From the NCBI GenBank assembly GCA_002633005.1, contig NMRA01000003.1, positions 2,661,117 to 2,725,116 on the forward strand: a stretch of 64,000 nucleotides of DNA, given 5' to 3'. Position 1 is the stretch's first letter. The number at the start of each line of letters is the position of its first letter. The notes under the pieces were generated by a model. The model was given only the letters and a program-made list of their open reading frames with translations. It had not been told where the DNA came from and ran no database searches. The position numbers and the translations under genes are program-made. Below are positions 45,501 to 56,900 of the stretch, in pieces. The DNA comes from Phoronis australis. Its lineage: Eukaryota; Phoronida; Phoronidae.

Positions 45501-48500
45501 ATGTGACCATAGCATATAAAATCGAATAATCGTTTCACAACAGCTTTCTGTCAGCAAACACTGAATTAGCATGCGCTCACACGGCCTCGGTGCCCGGTCA
45601 GTTACCTTTGTTGCCGTCATCAAAAGCCGGTAACGCAGTGCTTTATTCATTGCTGGCTTCTTAACATTTGCACTCACGAATACTGCAAAGGCATTACAAA
45701 TTGTATCTAATGAGACAGACTTTGTTTCAGTTTCACATAAGCATTGGTTAGGATGAGAATAATTCATTTTGAAACAGAAAGCAGAATAATAAACGTCTAC
45801 ATGGCAACTCGCCCCGCGCCAATCCCGACTTAGTCAAGAGCTAATCCGACGAAGACTTCACGGGTCGGATCATTATAGGTTTCATAGGCTATCAGTTCGA
45901 ACCAGAATACACTGATCAAGAAATACTAGAGAGGCGCCGTGAACATGCACAGGCAACGGAACGTATGGGTACTTCTTTGGTAAGCCGGAATTCGTCGGAG
46001 AAATCACTGTCGACGAAATGCCGGTCACAGACACGGAAATGTTTCACGGCCTCATACTTGCTATTAACAGCTTACCTTTCATTCTTCACTACCGCGAGCC
46101 ACTTCCTAAGCATTTCGGTCTCTCGAGGAAGTCGAAAAAACGATATAGTCGCTTTCTTCGCAGTTTCATAGTTCGGACGAGAACGATGCACCGCAATATA
46201 ACGGCATTCACTCTGCAGACGAACCACTGACGTCGCTGCGTCGTTTCTCACCTTCCTCATAGGTTAACGCGACACCTCTCGGCAAGGTGAGGTCAACCGA
46301 ATAAGAGGCGATGTGGATATAGACCGATTAAGACGGTAAAAAAAACTAATTAAATCGGGTGTCATTCTCCTTTAAGCCCTTTGAAAGGTCTCAAATTGTT
46401 CCTAATTGTTCCTACAGCAGATATGACTTTCTGGAATTGCAAATTAAAAGAACGAACAGTTTGTTCTTTCCTCAGACTAAGCTCGCAAATTGTATGAACT
46501 TGGTTTGAACAAATAACGAACTGTACGCCAGTTCCTCCCAAAGACATTTCCTGAAACTGAGAGCGGAACAAGTCAAGACGAACGATGTAATAGAAAGTGG
46601 TCGAAATCAGGAGTTGTGTCAAAAAAATCGAATTAATGTAGTAAACGGTGCAATAAGATATACTTCCTAAAACTCCAAGAGGTGGCCTACCTATCTTTAT
46701 AGTTTTCAGATCCTTCTTGTTGAAAGTATAATCCTTTCTAACATAGAAATATCCACTGAATGCGAGATGAAAACTTTGCGAGAATTTAAACACTTGTACG
46801 TTTAGGTGAGTGACTGTTGCTCCGATACATCCATCAAACCATCCGTCCAGCAGCCCCACACCGCCTTCGCCGTGCTCGCCTCTTCTAAAGTCCCAGCAAT
46901 CCGTCCACGGCGTGAGGACGATTCTACAGTCGATACCGGCTGCGTTACAAACTGGAATAAAAATGTATTGCAATGAGAATGAAATTTTTGCCAACTCCAG
47001 GGTTTGGTAATGCGTCAGTTATAATTCTTTACTTTTATTCGTGTTTTCACATTCAGACAACGAGTCGCGCAATGTCGGAAGGTGAGTAAGGTACACGTTG
47101 AACGTTATTTCCACTCTTGATTCGCTGAGAAAAGTTTTAGCGTAGTTTATAAGCAACTAAAACGTTTTAAAGTTAAGTGGTAACCTTAGCTAGATAAATG
47201 GTCAAATTTGGTTAACTTCGAAATATCATATCTCAAAAATGGCTGCTCGTATTCTTTTGAAACTTTAAGATACCATACTTCATGCGCTGTTCTTCAAAAT
47301 GCTTTTAGAAATTGTATTTGAAATGTCCCACTTTTGCATGATGGGCTATTGAAAAATAGGAGCTAAAGGGCTTTTACGAAATGGAATTGAAAGTTGCACA
47401 AAACGAAAATGAAGTGATGATTTAGAAAACTGTAACATCATTAAGGGAGATTTAATCTTGAACATTTATATCAAGCGACAATTGGTCATATTATTAATAC
47501 AATGTTATACTACATACCTTTCTTTTTGCTAAATTTACTAAAAACAATTGGTCATGTGACCTCATTCATGGCAGACTCGCTGGTTCCCTGCGTGTCCGCT
47601 AGGTAGTAGTTCGGACACGCAGGGAACCAGCGAGCGTGGCAGATTGATAGGAAATCAAAATCAAAATCTACCATCTTTGTACTTTCACACAGTTAAAATC
47701 TATAGTTTTGTACTAGTAGCCGTTTTTTCTAAATACGCAGACTTGTCGATAATGTCCCACATAAGCTTGGGGGTGGGGGGGGGGGAGGTGAGGGTTCTAC
47801 ACAGTTTAATTTATCGTTAATTTTTTTAATTTTCATATTATTTTTTTGTCTACTACAAACCTACAATAAATGTGAGCGTCACAGAATTAGTTTTTCCGTT
47901 ACAGCTTTCAAAACAAAGGCTTCTCTGCCAAAACGTGAAATTCATATGGGTAGCTGAAAGGCGACTCGTCTTTAAAATTAACGATTGAAATCCTTTTGAA
48001 AACGGGTTAATTTCGTTGTGCAGTGCGGTCAGTTTTTTGTCCAATTTATTGATTGGGCGTAAACGTTTTTTTCCCGAATTTTGTGTCCTTCAAAGGTTAG
48101 CATTTTGGCTTCTAAACAAAGTTACGCTGCTATTTTTTTCTTAATTTGTGTTTCGTTTTGATGCTCGTCGCATTTTCTACGAAATTGAAAAAAATGGGGA
48201 TCACCGACTGTTTTTGAACTATGTTAGGTCAAACAGCGTCACGCACAATTTGACCTGCGCAAAATCGCGCCATTTTCAAAATTACGATTACATCGCTGGA
48301 TTTCAGTAGACGTTTAATTATGTTGTTTGGATCCTGAAGTAAGTTTAGTAGAGAGGAAAATTCGAGACAAATTTGCCGTTTGAATTAAGTCACACTGTAT
48401 CTACGCTTGGTTTTACCGAATGTTTGAATTTGATGCCGTGGATTTTTATCAAACGCCAAAATTATCAAAAAGTCAACGTAAAATCAACGCTTTTAAAATA

Positions 48501-49326
48501 AATAATGTTTAATCTGGGATAAAAAAATCACTTTCAAATGTTTTATAAATTAGTCAATGTCGTAAGCCTGTTTTACGACTTTTTGGAAAACTGTCGAGCA
48601 TGTTTTTGATAAAAAAGACACCGTTAAAATGCCAAGTAATTTTTGTGTAAAATTTCGCAGCTTCGCATAGTTCTATATCTATTGTATTGTATAATATATC
48701 TGATAGAAATGTTAGTCTTTCTACCTACCTTCATAGACCAGGTCAATGAAAAATCCCGCGTGAATTCCATTCTCGTCTCTGAATGAGGAAATGCAAACGT
48801 TTGATTAGTTTACTTCTGTGAGATCATGGAATGGTTGTACTACGGCAACAATAAATTGATGAAAATGGTTCAACGGCGGCAGTTTTAAAACAAAACGTTT
48901 AAAGCAGTGCTTTCTATAAAAAGTTTTAGGTCACTCGCCGTTATAAGATTGGACTTAGTTCTGCATTGTTTCTTTCTCAGTTTGTGAGTTAATCCTAGAC
49001 TCGTTGTTTCTCCAAACCAAGTTCACAAACTTTCATGTCACACCATGGCATTTATTTTGACTAGAAAACAAATTGAAATAAGTTTCATGACGGCAACGGA
49101 CCTAAGTAAAAATTTACTTTTCGACAGAAACCACAGCTGTATAGTGTTCTCATAGTTTTGTACTTAATACAGCTAACTGCCAATCATCAACTGTTCGTGG
49201 TGAGAGATGCTTACATGTAGACATCAGAACCCCAAGACGAGGTTGTAGCAAGAAGGTAAATAGGCTTCTCCGCGTAAATGTTAGTAAATAGAGCAGCGAC
49301 TATTAACACAACAGAAGGGTGTAATT
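42414..49326 (-). CDS. Secreted PBP type 2 (SBP_bac_3-like) protein, copy A (partial gene model)
   Basis: Minus-strand exons 49326-49215, 48778-48729, 46951-46691, 44513-44386 and 43475-43244 join in phase, with a probable last exon 42560-42414. The first visible exon gives a hydrophobic signal peptide (HPSVVLIVAALFTNIYA) and then YLLATTSSWGSD. Next come DENGIHAGFFIDLVYEVCNA, AGIDCRIV, GLLDGWFDGCIG, KTIKIGFVTGYSYTDE, KKIDAIFYYDH and SDLPEIWNEGFSKIVSSGRY. This order (GFxxDLxxE, DGxIG, K-IGxxxGxxY, DA-hinge, W-NEGFxKI) is that of bacterial extracellular solute-binding proteins of family 3. No channel or membrane segment follows, unlike glutamate or ionotropic receptors. The ligand is unknown; extracellular binding is inferred. 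The Met exon upstream of 49326 was not found. Confidence 0.75.
42561..43243. other. Last intron of copy A with a GC-rich block
   Basis: Bases 42960-43125 are GC- and CpG-rich and open on both strands. Minus reads DIFLCSHIDHPCCPRCHFP; plus reads VNVRAKKDVRGTPKMVFEGS. Neither has a homologue I know, and no donor fits well. Confidence 0.35.
43244..43475 (-). CDS. Copy A exon: PBP lobe 2, end
   Basis: 232 bp, IDAIFYYDHPLRRILDV through RYRELCEESNKKHAT. IDAIFYYDH is the hinge-return strand and WNEGFSKIVSSG the C-terminal helix of family-3 binding proteins. The likely donor is ACAG/GTATGA; an alternative 17 nt downstream (CGCAG/GTCGGT, exon start 43227) would restore phase with 42560-42414. Confidence 0.83.
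43797..43965 (-). repeat. Dispersed repeat family R3, copy 1
   Basis: Its reverse complement shares ACATGCGCCATTTT, CCAACCCCAATAAA and TTTTGAAGCG with 57172-57250 in the same order. Confidence 0.55.
44157..44275. repeat. Imperfect (GT)n tract
   Basis: About 120 bp of GT/GC dinucleotides in a copy A intron. Confidence 0.9.
44386..44513 (-). CDS. Copy A exon: PBP lobe 2, first part
   Basis: 128 bp, GFVTGYSYTDERCIAEETG then VVVPEENVIYYNFGEIIEA and LISKK. Same length and phase as 61140-61267. An in-frame 39-nt upstream extension from a second acceptor (CCTTGCAG) is possible. Confidence 0.83.
45855..46085 (+). pseudogene. Possible decayed P2X7-C-terminus-like domain
   Basis: Plus frame reads IIGFIGYQFEPEYTDQEILE then RRREHAQATERMG. 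After a frame change, DEMPVTDTEM follows. The order (YxFEPEY..EE, then MPTxxE) recalls the zinc-binding domain of P2X7 C-termini, which is widespread in aquatic invertebrates. The WCxCGxC core is not readable, so it would be broken. It lies inside a copy A intron on the opposite strand. Confidence 0.3.
46691..46951 (-). CDS. Copy A exon: PBP lobe 1
   Basis: 261 bp, CNAAGIDCRIV through FNKKDLKTIKI. Contains DCW, GVGLLDGWFDGCIG and FSQSFHLAFSGYFYVRKDY. The paralogous exon at 61539-61799 has exactly the same length and phase. Confidence 0.85.
47215..47350 (+). repeat. Dispersed repeat family R2, copy 2
   Basis: Opposite orientation to 42240-42413; see shared words there. Confidence 0.5.
47576..47634. 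repeat. Perfect 23-bp inverted repeat with 13-nt loop
   Basis: Arms 47576-47598 and 47612-47634 are exact reverse complements, beginning CTCGCTGGTTCCCTGCGTG. The loop is CTAGGTAGTAGTT. It lies in a copy A intron. Confidence 0.95.
48729..48778 (-). CDS. Copy A exon: DENG...GFFIDLVYE
   Basis: 50 bp. Encodes DENGIHAGFFIDLVYE, the ligand-site loop and first helix of family-3 solute-binding proteins. Both phases agree with the neighbouring exons. Confidence 0.8.
49215..49326 (-). CDS. Copy A exon: signal peptide and first strand of PBP fold
   Basis: 112 bp. It reads LHPSVVLIVAALFTNIYA then EKPIYLLATTSSWGSDVY; cleavage is likely after IYA. The CTTTTTCAG acceptor shows an upstream exon with the start codon. 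Donor GTAAGC, two bases into a codon. Confidence 0.72.
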
Positions 49327-49937
49327 CTGAAAAAGAAAAGTGTTGGTTCATGATGAACAGTAAATGCACAAAATACTTTAGAATACTGTAGAATATTAAA
49401 AAAAACAGTATTTACTCTTAAAAAATAAAATATTTTCAAAAAGTAAAATACATTTAAAAAATAAAATATTTTTAAAAATAAAATCTAAAGTGGTTGCAGT
49501 TACAGGCACCATGCACCTCATAGTTAGCACCCTGGTCACATACAATGCGTTTCTCGACCGATACCGCCTATTGTGTTCCATCCCCATGCCCAGCACTATC
49601 CGGTTATTCATTTGATCTGATCAGCAGTAGCGGTGAACCTAAAACTTCCGACGCCGACCGTTGAGTTTCCGAGCTAAAAGTGACAATCGATCGGCCATCT
49701 AGCCGTTGACGACCGATGCTCAAATAACTTGCACACCCGAGGGGAGATTTGAGGCTCGAAAATACCCGAGTTGTTACGGATGGCCGACACCTTGTCGTCG
49801 TTCCCGATAATCCCCGTGGTCATTTAAGCCCACCTGCACAGTCATCGGATAGGCGTAGGAAATTTTGCCGGGGTATACAAGCAGTCACGTGTATTTCACC
49901 GTTTATTTCGCTATGTATATGTTCATTCCACTTATTG
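49327..49937. other. Upstream flank of copy A
   Basis: AT-rich low-complexity AAAATAAAATATTTT repeats at 49395-49490, then mixed sequence. The missing start-codon exon of copy A may be here or further upstream; none could be fixed. Confidence 0.35.
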
Positions 49938-49970
49938 CCTGATGATGAGATATGCAGTCTCGAAATATAG
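49938..49970 (+). ncRNA. Hammerhead-ribozyme-like core, probably decayed retroelement end
   Basis: CTGATGA, then a GAGA/TCTC stem with a 7-nt loop and one bulged T, then GAAA. These are the conserved core boxes and stem II of a hammerhead. Stems I and III are not clearly formed. Such motifs occur in Penelope-like elements and other retroelements. Confidence 0.35.
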
Positions 49971-50492
49971 CTTGTGTTTTAATTTGTTTGTTTGTTATGT
50001 CTCTCGGTGTTTTACTACATAGCTGCACACCTGAAGAAAGGAGACTGTTCCGACACTACTAGCAAAAAAGTCTGGTCTTTTTTTCAACAAAAATACCAAA
50101 ATGGCGACCCCTCATTTCGTCGCATGACACTTCAACTGGTTTGGAATACAGTTTTGTATAATAAGCGACAACACATGACTCGGGATATTATTAACATAGA
50201 CAGAGATTACATATATTCTTGCTTCAATATGTGCGCATGTTCTTCATTGCTACACTACCACTACACATTGTCTCCGTGGGTCTGCTACGCGAAAAGTGAC
50301 GTCAGACTAAGGTCAGGAATTTGGTTTTACGCTCCCACTTGCTTGATGGGCGTTTTTAGTCGGTGAGCGAAGGTGTGGTTAGGGGAGGACCGCTGAAAAG
50401 GATGTCTAGCACAAACACACCGTATTCAGCAATAAAAAGCAACTATTTTGCTAATGTTCCATATCGATGTAAAACACCGTCGGTGACTCCGT

Positions 50493-50646
50493 CAGGGGCT
50501 GGGATTTTTTAAAAGAGGGGCTCAGATCAAGGATTTTTTTACAAAGGGGGATCCAAGTCAACATTTTGAAAATTCTAGATTTGATATCACTAACATCAAG
50601 GGAAAGAAGGGGGTCCGGACTCTTGACCCCCCTGGATCCGCCTATG
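50493..50646. mobile_element. 154-bp short element, perfect 5-bp target duplication TCCGT
   Basis: Left terminus CAGGGGCTGGGATTTT; right terminus, reverse complemented, CATAGGCGGATCCAGGGGGG. Flanked exactly by TCCGT at 50488-50492 and 50647-50651. Same length as the element at 40794. Confidence 0.75.
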
Positions 50647-50651
50647 TCCGT

Positions 50652-52479
50652 GGTGACGGAAATTACGATTAGTTGCAACCGAAGCCAGGAAGAGGGTACA
50701 GCTGACGAGGACCAGTGTGACATCGTTTCCTTCCGCAACAGGTAACTACAATCCTAAGAATAAATTCCCTAGCTGTCACTGTTTTTTTCCTCATGTGAAA
50801 TGTAATCTTAGGAAAATGCCAATTCAGATTCCAATCATCTTTTTTGTCCCAAAGTTTCTGTTGGCAAAGGTTCCCTCTAAACTGCTTCATTTTTTCTAGC
50901 TTACTCAATTGTATGTGCTTCCTGAGAAAAATCAGCTACGCGAAAGGACCTTAGATTAAAGGCCACTTCTCAATTATTTAATCAAGTGCGACGTAGTTAG
51001 ACGGTAAACAAGCCCATTTTTACGTTGCGACCCGCCGATAAAATGCAAATTTCTCTAAAAATAGCCAGTGAATGGTGAAAACAGCTCTTGATAATAAATC
51101 TAAGTCAGCAGTCAGTGAATATTGCGGACTATTCATGAAAATTGTTTTTATCCCTGCATCTGGCCTCGCTGGTCAGTCAGTGCCATGACGATCGATGATA
51201 GCTACAATTTGCACTTGTTTGTCAATGTATCGAGGGCTAACGAACAGTATGAATACTCCACTTTGTGAAAACTTGTGTATCGTTGCCAACACTAAATCTC
51301 ATCGGCATTTTTAAGTGCGCTGCAGAACCGAACACAGGTGGTTCGCAGAAAGAAAAAAGAGCTTATGTCGATGACGCTTGATATTTTTGTAATGTATTTC
51401 AGCAACCTTTTGACAATCTAGTCGAAAAATATAGATTTAAAGTTGTGTAGGACCTTATTGAGGAATATTAATTTAAAATGAATTACAAAAAATAGGGTGT
51501 GTCAATCAGTAAAAGTATAAATTTTCTGACAGAAGAAAGACCAGGGATTATAAAAATACTCTTTATACTTAGCATCGTTATTAGGCCTATTATAACTTGG
51601 GCATCATTTTAAAGTCAAAAATTCGTTTCTAACAAAGATACCCTTTGGTCGATTTTAACCAAAGTTTGCTTCTTTAAATGAAAAATTGCCCATATCTCTC
51701 AAAAATGCTGTTAGGAAATTTCGATTAATTTAGTTTGGTTTCTACTCCAAATTAACTCGCAAAACGTTAGGCGTTTTTATAAAAAGAGCGATCGTATTCA
51801 CCTATGGCACAATACAATAAAACTAGAACTTAAAAATCATAACAACGTTTTTGAGTGCGATAAACAAATATTAAAATTGGAAAGTTTCAGTGAAATCCAC
51901 GGAGCCGTTTTCGAGAACTCGTGTTCCTACCAGATCAAGAAGATTTTGCCGAAGCCTAGAAAAAGCGAAAAGCGTTGCAAGACTTGAAAATCTGACGCTT
52001 TACGTTTTTAAATTATTGTTTTTGGTCAATGTAAGCTATACATGCCTTAACTATGTTCGTTATGATTTCAACATTCACTAGCAATGTCAACTGAATTTGC
52101 AGGGCGTAATTGCATCATCACAAAAACGTTTTAATTTGGTACATGGAGTTCCATGTGCCTCTAGTCAAACTAGGCCAAAGGTGCAGCCAGCAGTAAGCAG
52201 GTCAACAGTTCACATCACGCGCCGTGGAGACTGATATCAAGAAACCAACTACGAAGCGGATAATAGAAATCGAATCGGTGGTTAAAGCGCGCAGTGAGCA
52301 CGAGATCGAAACAGTCACAGACCGTCTCGGCGACTCGGATTCGGGGCATTTATTCTCAACGATCGTATGCATGCAGACACACAAATCTCTCGGAATCAAA
52401 ATTATGTTTTTGTCGACGGCGACGCTGGAGCGGCAGGGCCCCTGCCCGGCACCCTGAAATCCACCACTGGGACTAAAAG
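50652..52479. other. Intergenic, no gene seen
   Basis: Unclassified. Bases 51650-51930 resemble family R2 in style (CATATCTCTCAAAAATGCTG, GAAAGTTTCAGTGAAAT) but alignment by eye is weak. Confidence 0.35.
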
Positions 52480-53900
52480 AGGTTGAGCTGTTCCCTAGAA
52501 AGAGTAAACAGATCTGCTGGGCAGATTAAAAATATTCTTAAAAAGTTACAGTGTTGCATGTACATCTAACACCTTTCCCTTTGATAGTCAACAGATAGTA
52601 GTTACACAATAAAACGAGATAATGTTTTAAAATATTTGTGATTTATGTACTCTGGTTATTGTCCTCCATAAAGAGTAGACAGGTCTCGGCGGCGGCATAT
52701 CAAAAAGGGTTGTTATAGTAGTGTTAGTCTGGCGCACACATCTAACACTTTTCACTTTGACAAAGTGAACAGATCTTAGTTGCAGGACAATAAGACAGGC
52801 TATATAAAAATTTTAAAAAAGCCAGGAACGCGAAAAACAGAATTAAATTGCATTATTTAAAGTTTTCTACAACTGAAACAGAATTCAGCCTGCTCACCAG
52901 ATGTACAGATTTGGAATGTCTGTTGACGTTAAAGCATTTTTCTTTTAGTTTCAAATTAAAATAAATCCATCGGCTGCTCATCAGTAGGTCGATTTCTACC
53001 ACAAGGCAAAGCACGTCTCCTTGATATGACAAGACAGACGTAACACCTTCCCTTCATATGGAAATGTGATCTTTGACCTTAGATATAAACAAAACAATGG
53101 CGACTTAAGCAGCAGCCAGTCCAATTACGAGGCAATTGGTGTAAGTCTTAACTGTTTAAAATAAGTTACGAACGTATCGAATGTATTCAAATATATTCTA
53201 AAACGCATTTGAAATTATTTTTTAGAAAATTGCTTGCTTCATTAGCTTGCCTAAAACTGTGCTGTCGACTTCATATTCGGAGTTCCAAGACACCTGATAA
53301 TCTGCCGTAGTTATCCATCTTGTCAGTCAACTGTTTGTCGAATGAATGTGAGCGCATTTATTTAAGTGGGAGGTAGATTAGAAACTCTATGGAGTTTTTC
53401 CTTCGTGCGTATTTCAAAAAACAGTGAATTTTGTGATTTTTTCCGGAAATTCCCTCACAGAGGAAAGTGAAGAACTCTATAGCAGACGTTGCGAGATGGT
53501 ACTTTCGTCACTAATTGTTTGAAAGATATTTTTGACGAGCGTTCCATGTCTCTTTAAAATATTTGTAATATAAGAAGTCCGATCACTGTTTCTTAAAAAG
53601 AGTGAACAGTTCTCGGTAGTACAATAAGGTGACGCACAGCTAAGCAGTGCTCCCTGTGGCGGAGTCGGCAGATCATCACGTTTCACGGAATTAAAACAAT
53701 TTGTTAATTTTAAAATATTGGCGACTTACGCACTCCAGTAACTGTGCCCAAGAGATAATTAACAGATTTCGGCAGCGCGTTAAAAATTTTCTTGTTTTAT
53801 TACATTTAGATTTGTACCTACATCTAACCACTGTTCTCTTTGATTGATTCAACGGATCGTAGTTACGAGGCAATGAAAAGACGTGGGTAATTTGTAACTA
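52480..53900. repeat. Diverged tandem/interspersed array
   Basis: The words CATCTAAC-CTTTCCCTTTGA, AAGAG-GAACAGAT, TAGTTAC-GGCAATAA and TTTTAAAATATT-GCGACTTA recur in similar order from 52490, 52565, 52665, 52738, 53590 and 53700-53880. Units are degenerate; the period is not constant. Confidence 0.5.
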
Positions 53901-56900
53901 AAATGCAGTACGAAACTAAAAAGAAGTTGATTTGGGTATTCCTTCATTTTAGCATTTGGAATTCATTGAAAGTCACAAAAAGTGGATCATTAACAAATTT
54001 AAAAAAAAAATGTTTTATAGTTTCGTCATGGTCGTGTTATAGTGGAAAGCAGAAAGTACGAGTGGGGTTAAAAAATCAAATGTACCCTTTGTCGGTATTT
54101 CATGGGACACACTAGAACTAGATTCAAAGTGAACCTACTGTTATCGTCTCCTTTTTCTTTGTAATTTTCTACGTCGTTGTTCAGATTGTCTAGAATGCCT
54201 TGACCCGACCCTGGGTAATTGGCAACAGGTGGTAGTGGATAAGTTAAACAAAATTCAAAAAGCTAAGTTATTGGATGAGTCTGATCATCTTCCTCTTGTT
54301 TGTGTTTTTCACGGCTTCACTCAGTCACAGGATCCGAATCCCGAAAATTGGGTCAGCCGTTTCATGTAATGTAACACTATAGCAATTCTCACCAAAACAC
54401 GTAGCTTGAAATACAGATTTAGCAAAGAAACCGTAGTTTGTAGTTAACAAACGTAAGTCGTGCACTTCCGAACTACAAATTTCCTGTCAACGCAGCAATT
54501 CAAGCAGATAACATTAAAGCGCCAACATTGCTTCTTCGCTAGTCAGAAAACCGGCAAGTAGGGGAGGAAAAGCCCCTAAACAGATGGAAATGGAAACAAC
54601 GTTTAATTAATGGCATATAAGATAACCAGATCTGAAGTAGAAGTTATTAGAAGAATAACTTTAATGATGAAAAGTAGAATAATGAAAAATTATACCGAAG
54701 CATCTTCAAGCGATTCTTCCCTGAAATATGTCAAGTGTTAATTCAAAGTGTTAGGTTTTTTAATACGTGGTGTTAAAAATAACTTTGACAAAGTGATGCT
54801 GATATCAAATGGACCGTGTAAATTATTTGAATTCGAGATCGTACAAAAAATAACGACTGCTACATTTACTACGACTATTAATGACGCACTTTACTAAGAC
54901 TCACAGTTTCGTTATATTACGTGGTTTTGGCAAGATTTTTCACGCTGCGAGACAGCTCAGTCTCCACTAGCTATGTTTTCGTACTGTTTGGGAAGAAATT
55001 TCGCTTGCTCAGTCAGATCGAACAACCGCCCTTAGACAATCACGCGCCGAAATTTTAAGACAAACAAAATGTCACAAACTTAAGACCAGTTCTAAAATTT
55101 TATAAGTGAGCTGATGTGTGTACACATGATGTTTTGTCTTAAGCATATGCACTCATTATTTTGAGAAATAAAAAACAAAATAAAAATAGTATCAAATGTT
55201 ATTCAGTTAACTGATTTCTAGGGACAAAAATTATTCTGGGCTCTGCTATTTAAGAACCCATGAGAGTAGTAAAACATTTATCTTCTCATCCAAGACAATA
55301 AACCCTTTGTTAAGCTGTGTTTGGTTACACAGTCAACCTGGCACAATTGTAGTACTGAAAGCAGGATTAACAAAGAACTGCTTTCACTGACCCTGCGTGT
55401 CAGTTTCAAAAGCCCTATTGTTTGTGAACGGCACCTATGATTTACAACTAACCGCAAAGTTCTAAGCTACTATGCGGACTAATTACCCACTCTAAGCCCA
55501 CGTAATACAAAGTACCTTAATTGAATTGATGAACTGCATATTAACGTGGAAAGAGGGAATCACCCATCAGACGGTCACTTAATCGGCTCCCAAATTTGGC
55601 CCGCCTGTTGAAAATGCTCACTACGCCAGAGCTGATATTTCATGAGAGGGTTCGCTTGGTTCCAATCCTGGGCATAGATTAGACGAACCGACTTCTGCTT
55701 CGCTATATCGCTACTTTTAAGGAAAATTTTCAAAAAACACCGTGGTTGTTTAATTTATTTTTTGGTCTCTAAGCGCTCTCAGCTCCCTGTTCTCGGAACC
55801 AGATTGTTTCTTTGACTGGTTTCCGATCGTTAGGCCTAAAATTGTATTACTTATTCTGTGATATGATGAAGCAGGTCGAAACATTTGAATTTATGTTTCC
55901 AGCTTAGATGGCACAATTTTCGATCTGCTGCATACCGAAGTTAATTTGTTTACTGGTTAGTTTTTCAAACTTATCTATGTTGCGTGCTCACTTGAATAAT
56001 TATTTGTGAAACTATGTGTTACACACGACTCATATCGCCAGCCGTTCCCCCATTCCACCGCCTCCCAGTCCACCCGTTCCTTCCAATGTCTGCCAGTTGT
56101 CGCCCATTGTATCCCCTGTCGCCAAGAACTTCACTGCCCAGTCATCTTCGCTCGCTGATCCGCACCACAACTTTTTTATTTATAATCTGTCCAGTAGTTT
56201 TCCATTGGATATGTTCCCTACCCAAGTTTTCCTCAATTTGCCGGAATAACTGTTCGTAATTTTCCCGAATCCAGTGGGAAATAGCGTTTTTGATATCTCC
56301 CATTGAACATTTATATCGAATTAAATTTGATCATCTTATAGATAGCGCTGTTTTGCCATGCACCTTTCACTTTTTCCTAAAAACATATGGTCATGGAATC
56401 CAGTTAATAACAGATTGGTAAAAGTGAAAATCAAATTCTATAGGTTTTGTACCTTCATAAAATAATACTTTTACCGAGTTTTCTAGGTATTTCAATCAAT
56501 GCAGATTTGTCCATAAGGTCCTACATGCATGTTGTAAAATCTGCCACATCCTGTCATATTTTGTTGTCACTAGTGAGTTGTAAACCACTTAACATAGTGC
56601 AGAAATTATATTTACCCATCTTTTGACTTGATCACTCAACTTCAGTTTTCACCGAGATCAAAATATGGATCGCAGAGCATTTCTTGGTCGGATTGAAGGT
56701 GTGTTGTCTTGGCTGCTTTGACAGGTCACTGACAGCCTGGTGCGCTTTCGCGTTGACACCAATTGTTCACGAGATATCGTAAGGGAATACCGTTTACTCA
56801 CATAAATAATTTGTCGAGAACTCATCCAACCGGCACCTTTTTTCGTTAAAGTTACGTGTATCGGTGTAATTGAAGGGTTGATGATTGTGTTCTTCTTGAA

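Noticed and set aside
49560-49611. ATG frame MNNRIVLGMGME as the missing start exon of copy A
   Set aside because: The nearest donor leaves phase 2, but the signal-peptide exon needs one base from the preceding exon.
55860-55910. ATGATGAAGCAGGTCGAAACA, possible second hammerhead core
   Set aside because: The invariant C before TGATGA is missing and no stem II forms between the boxes.
56016-56249. Proline-rich plus-strand frame
   Set aside because: Low-complexity composition only; no neighbouring exons or homologous motif.
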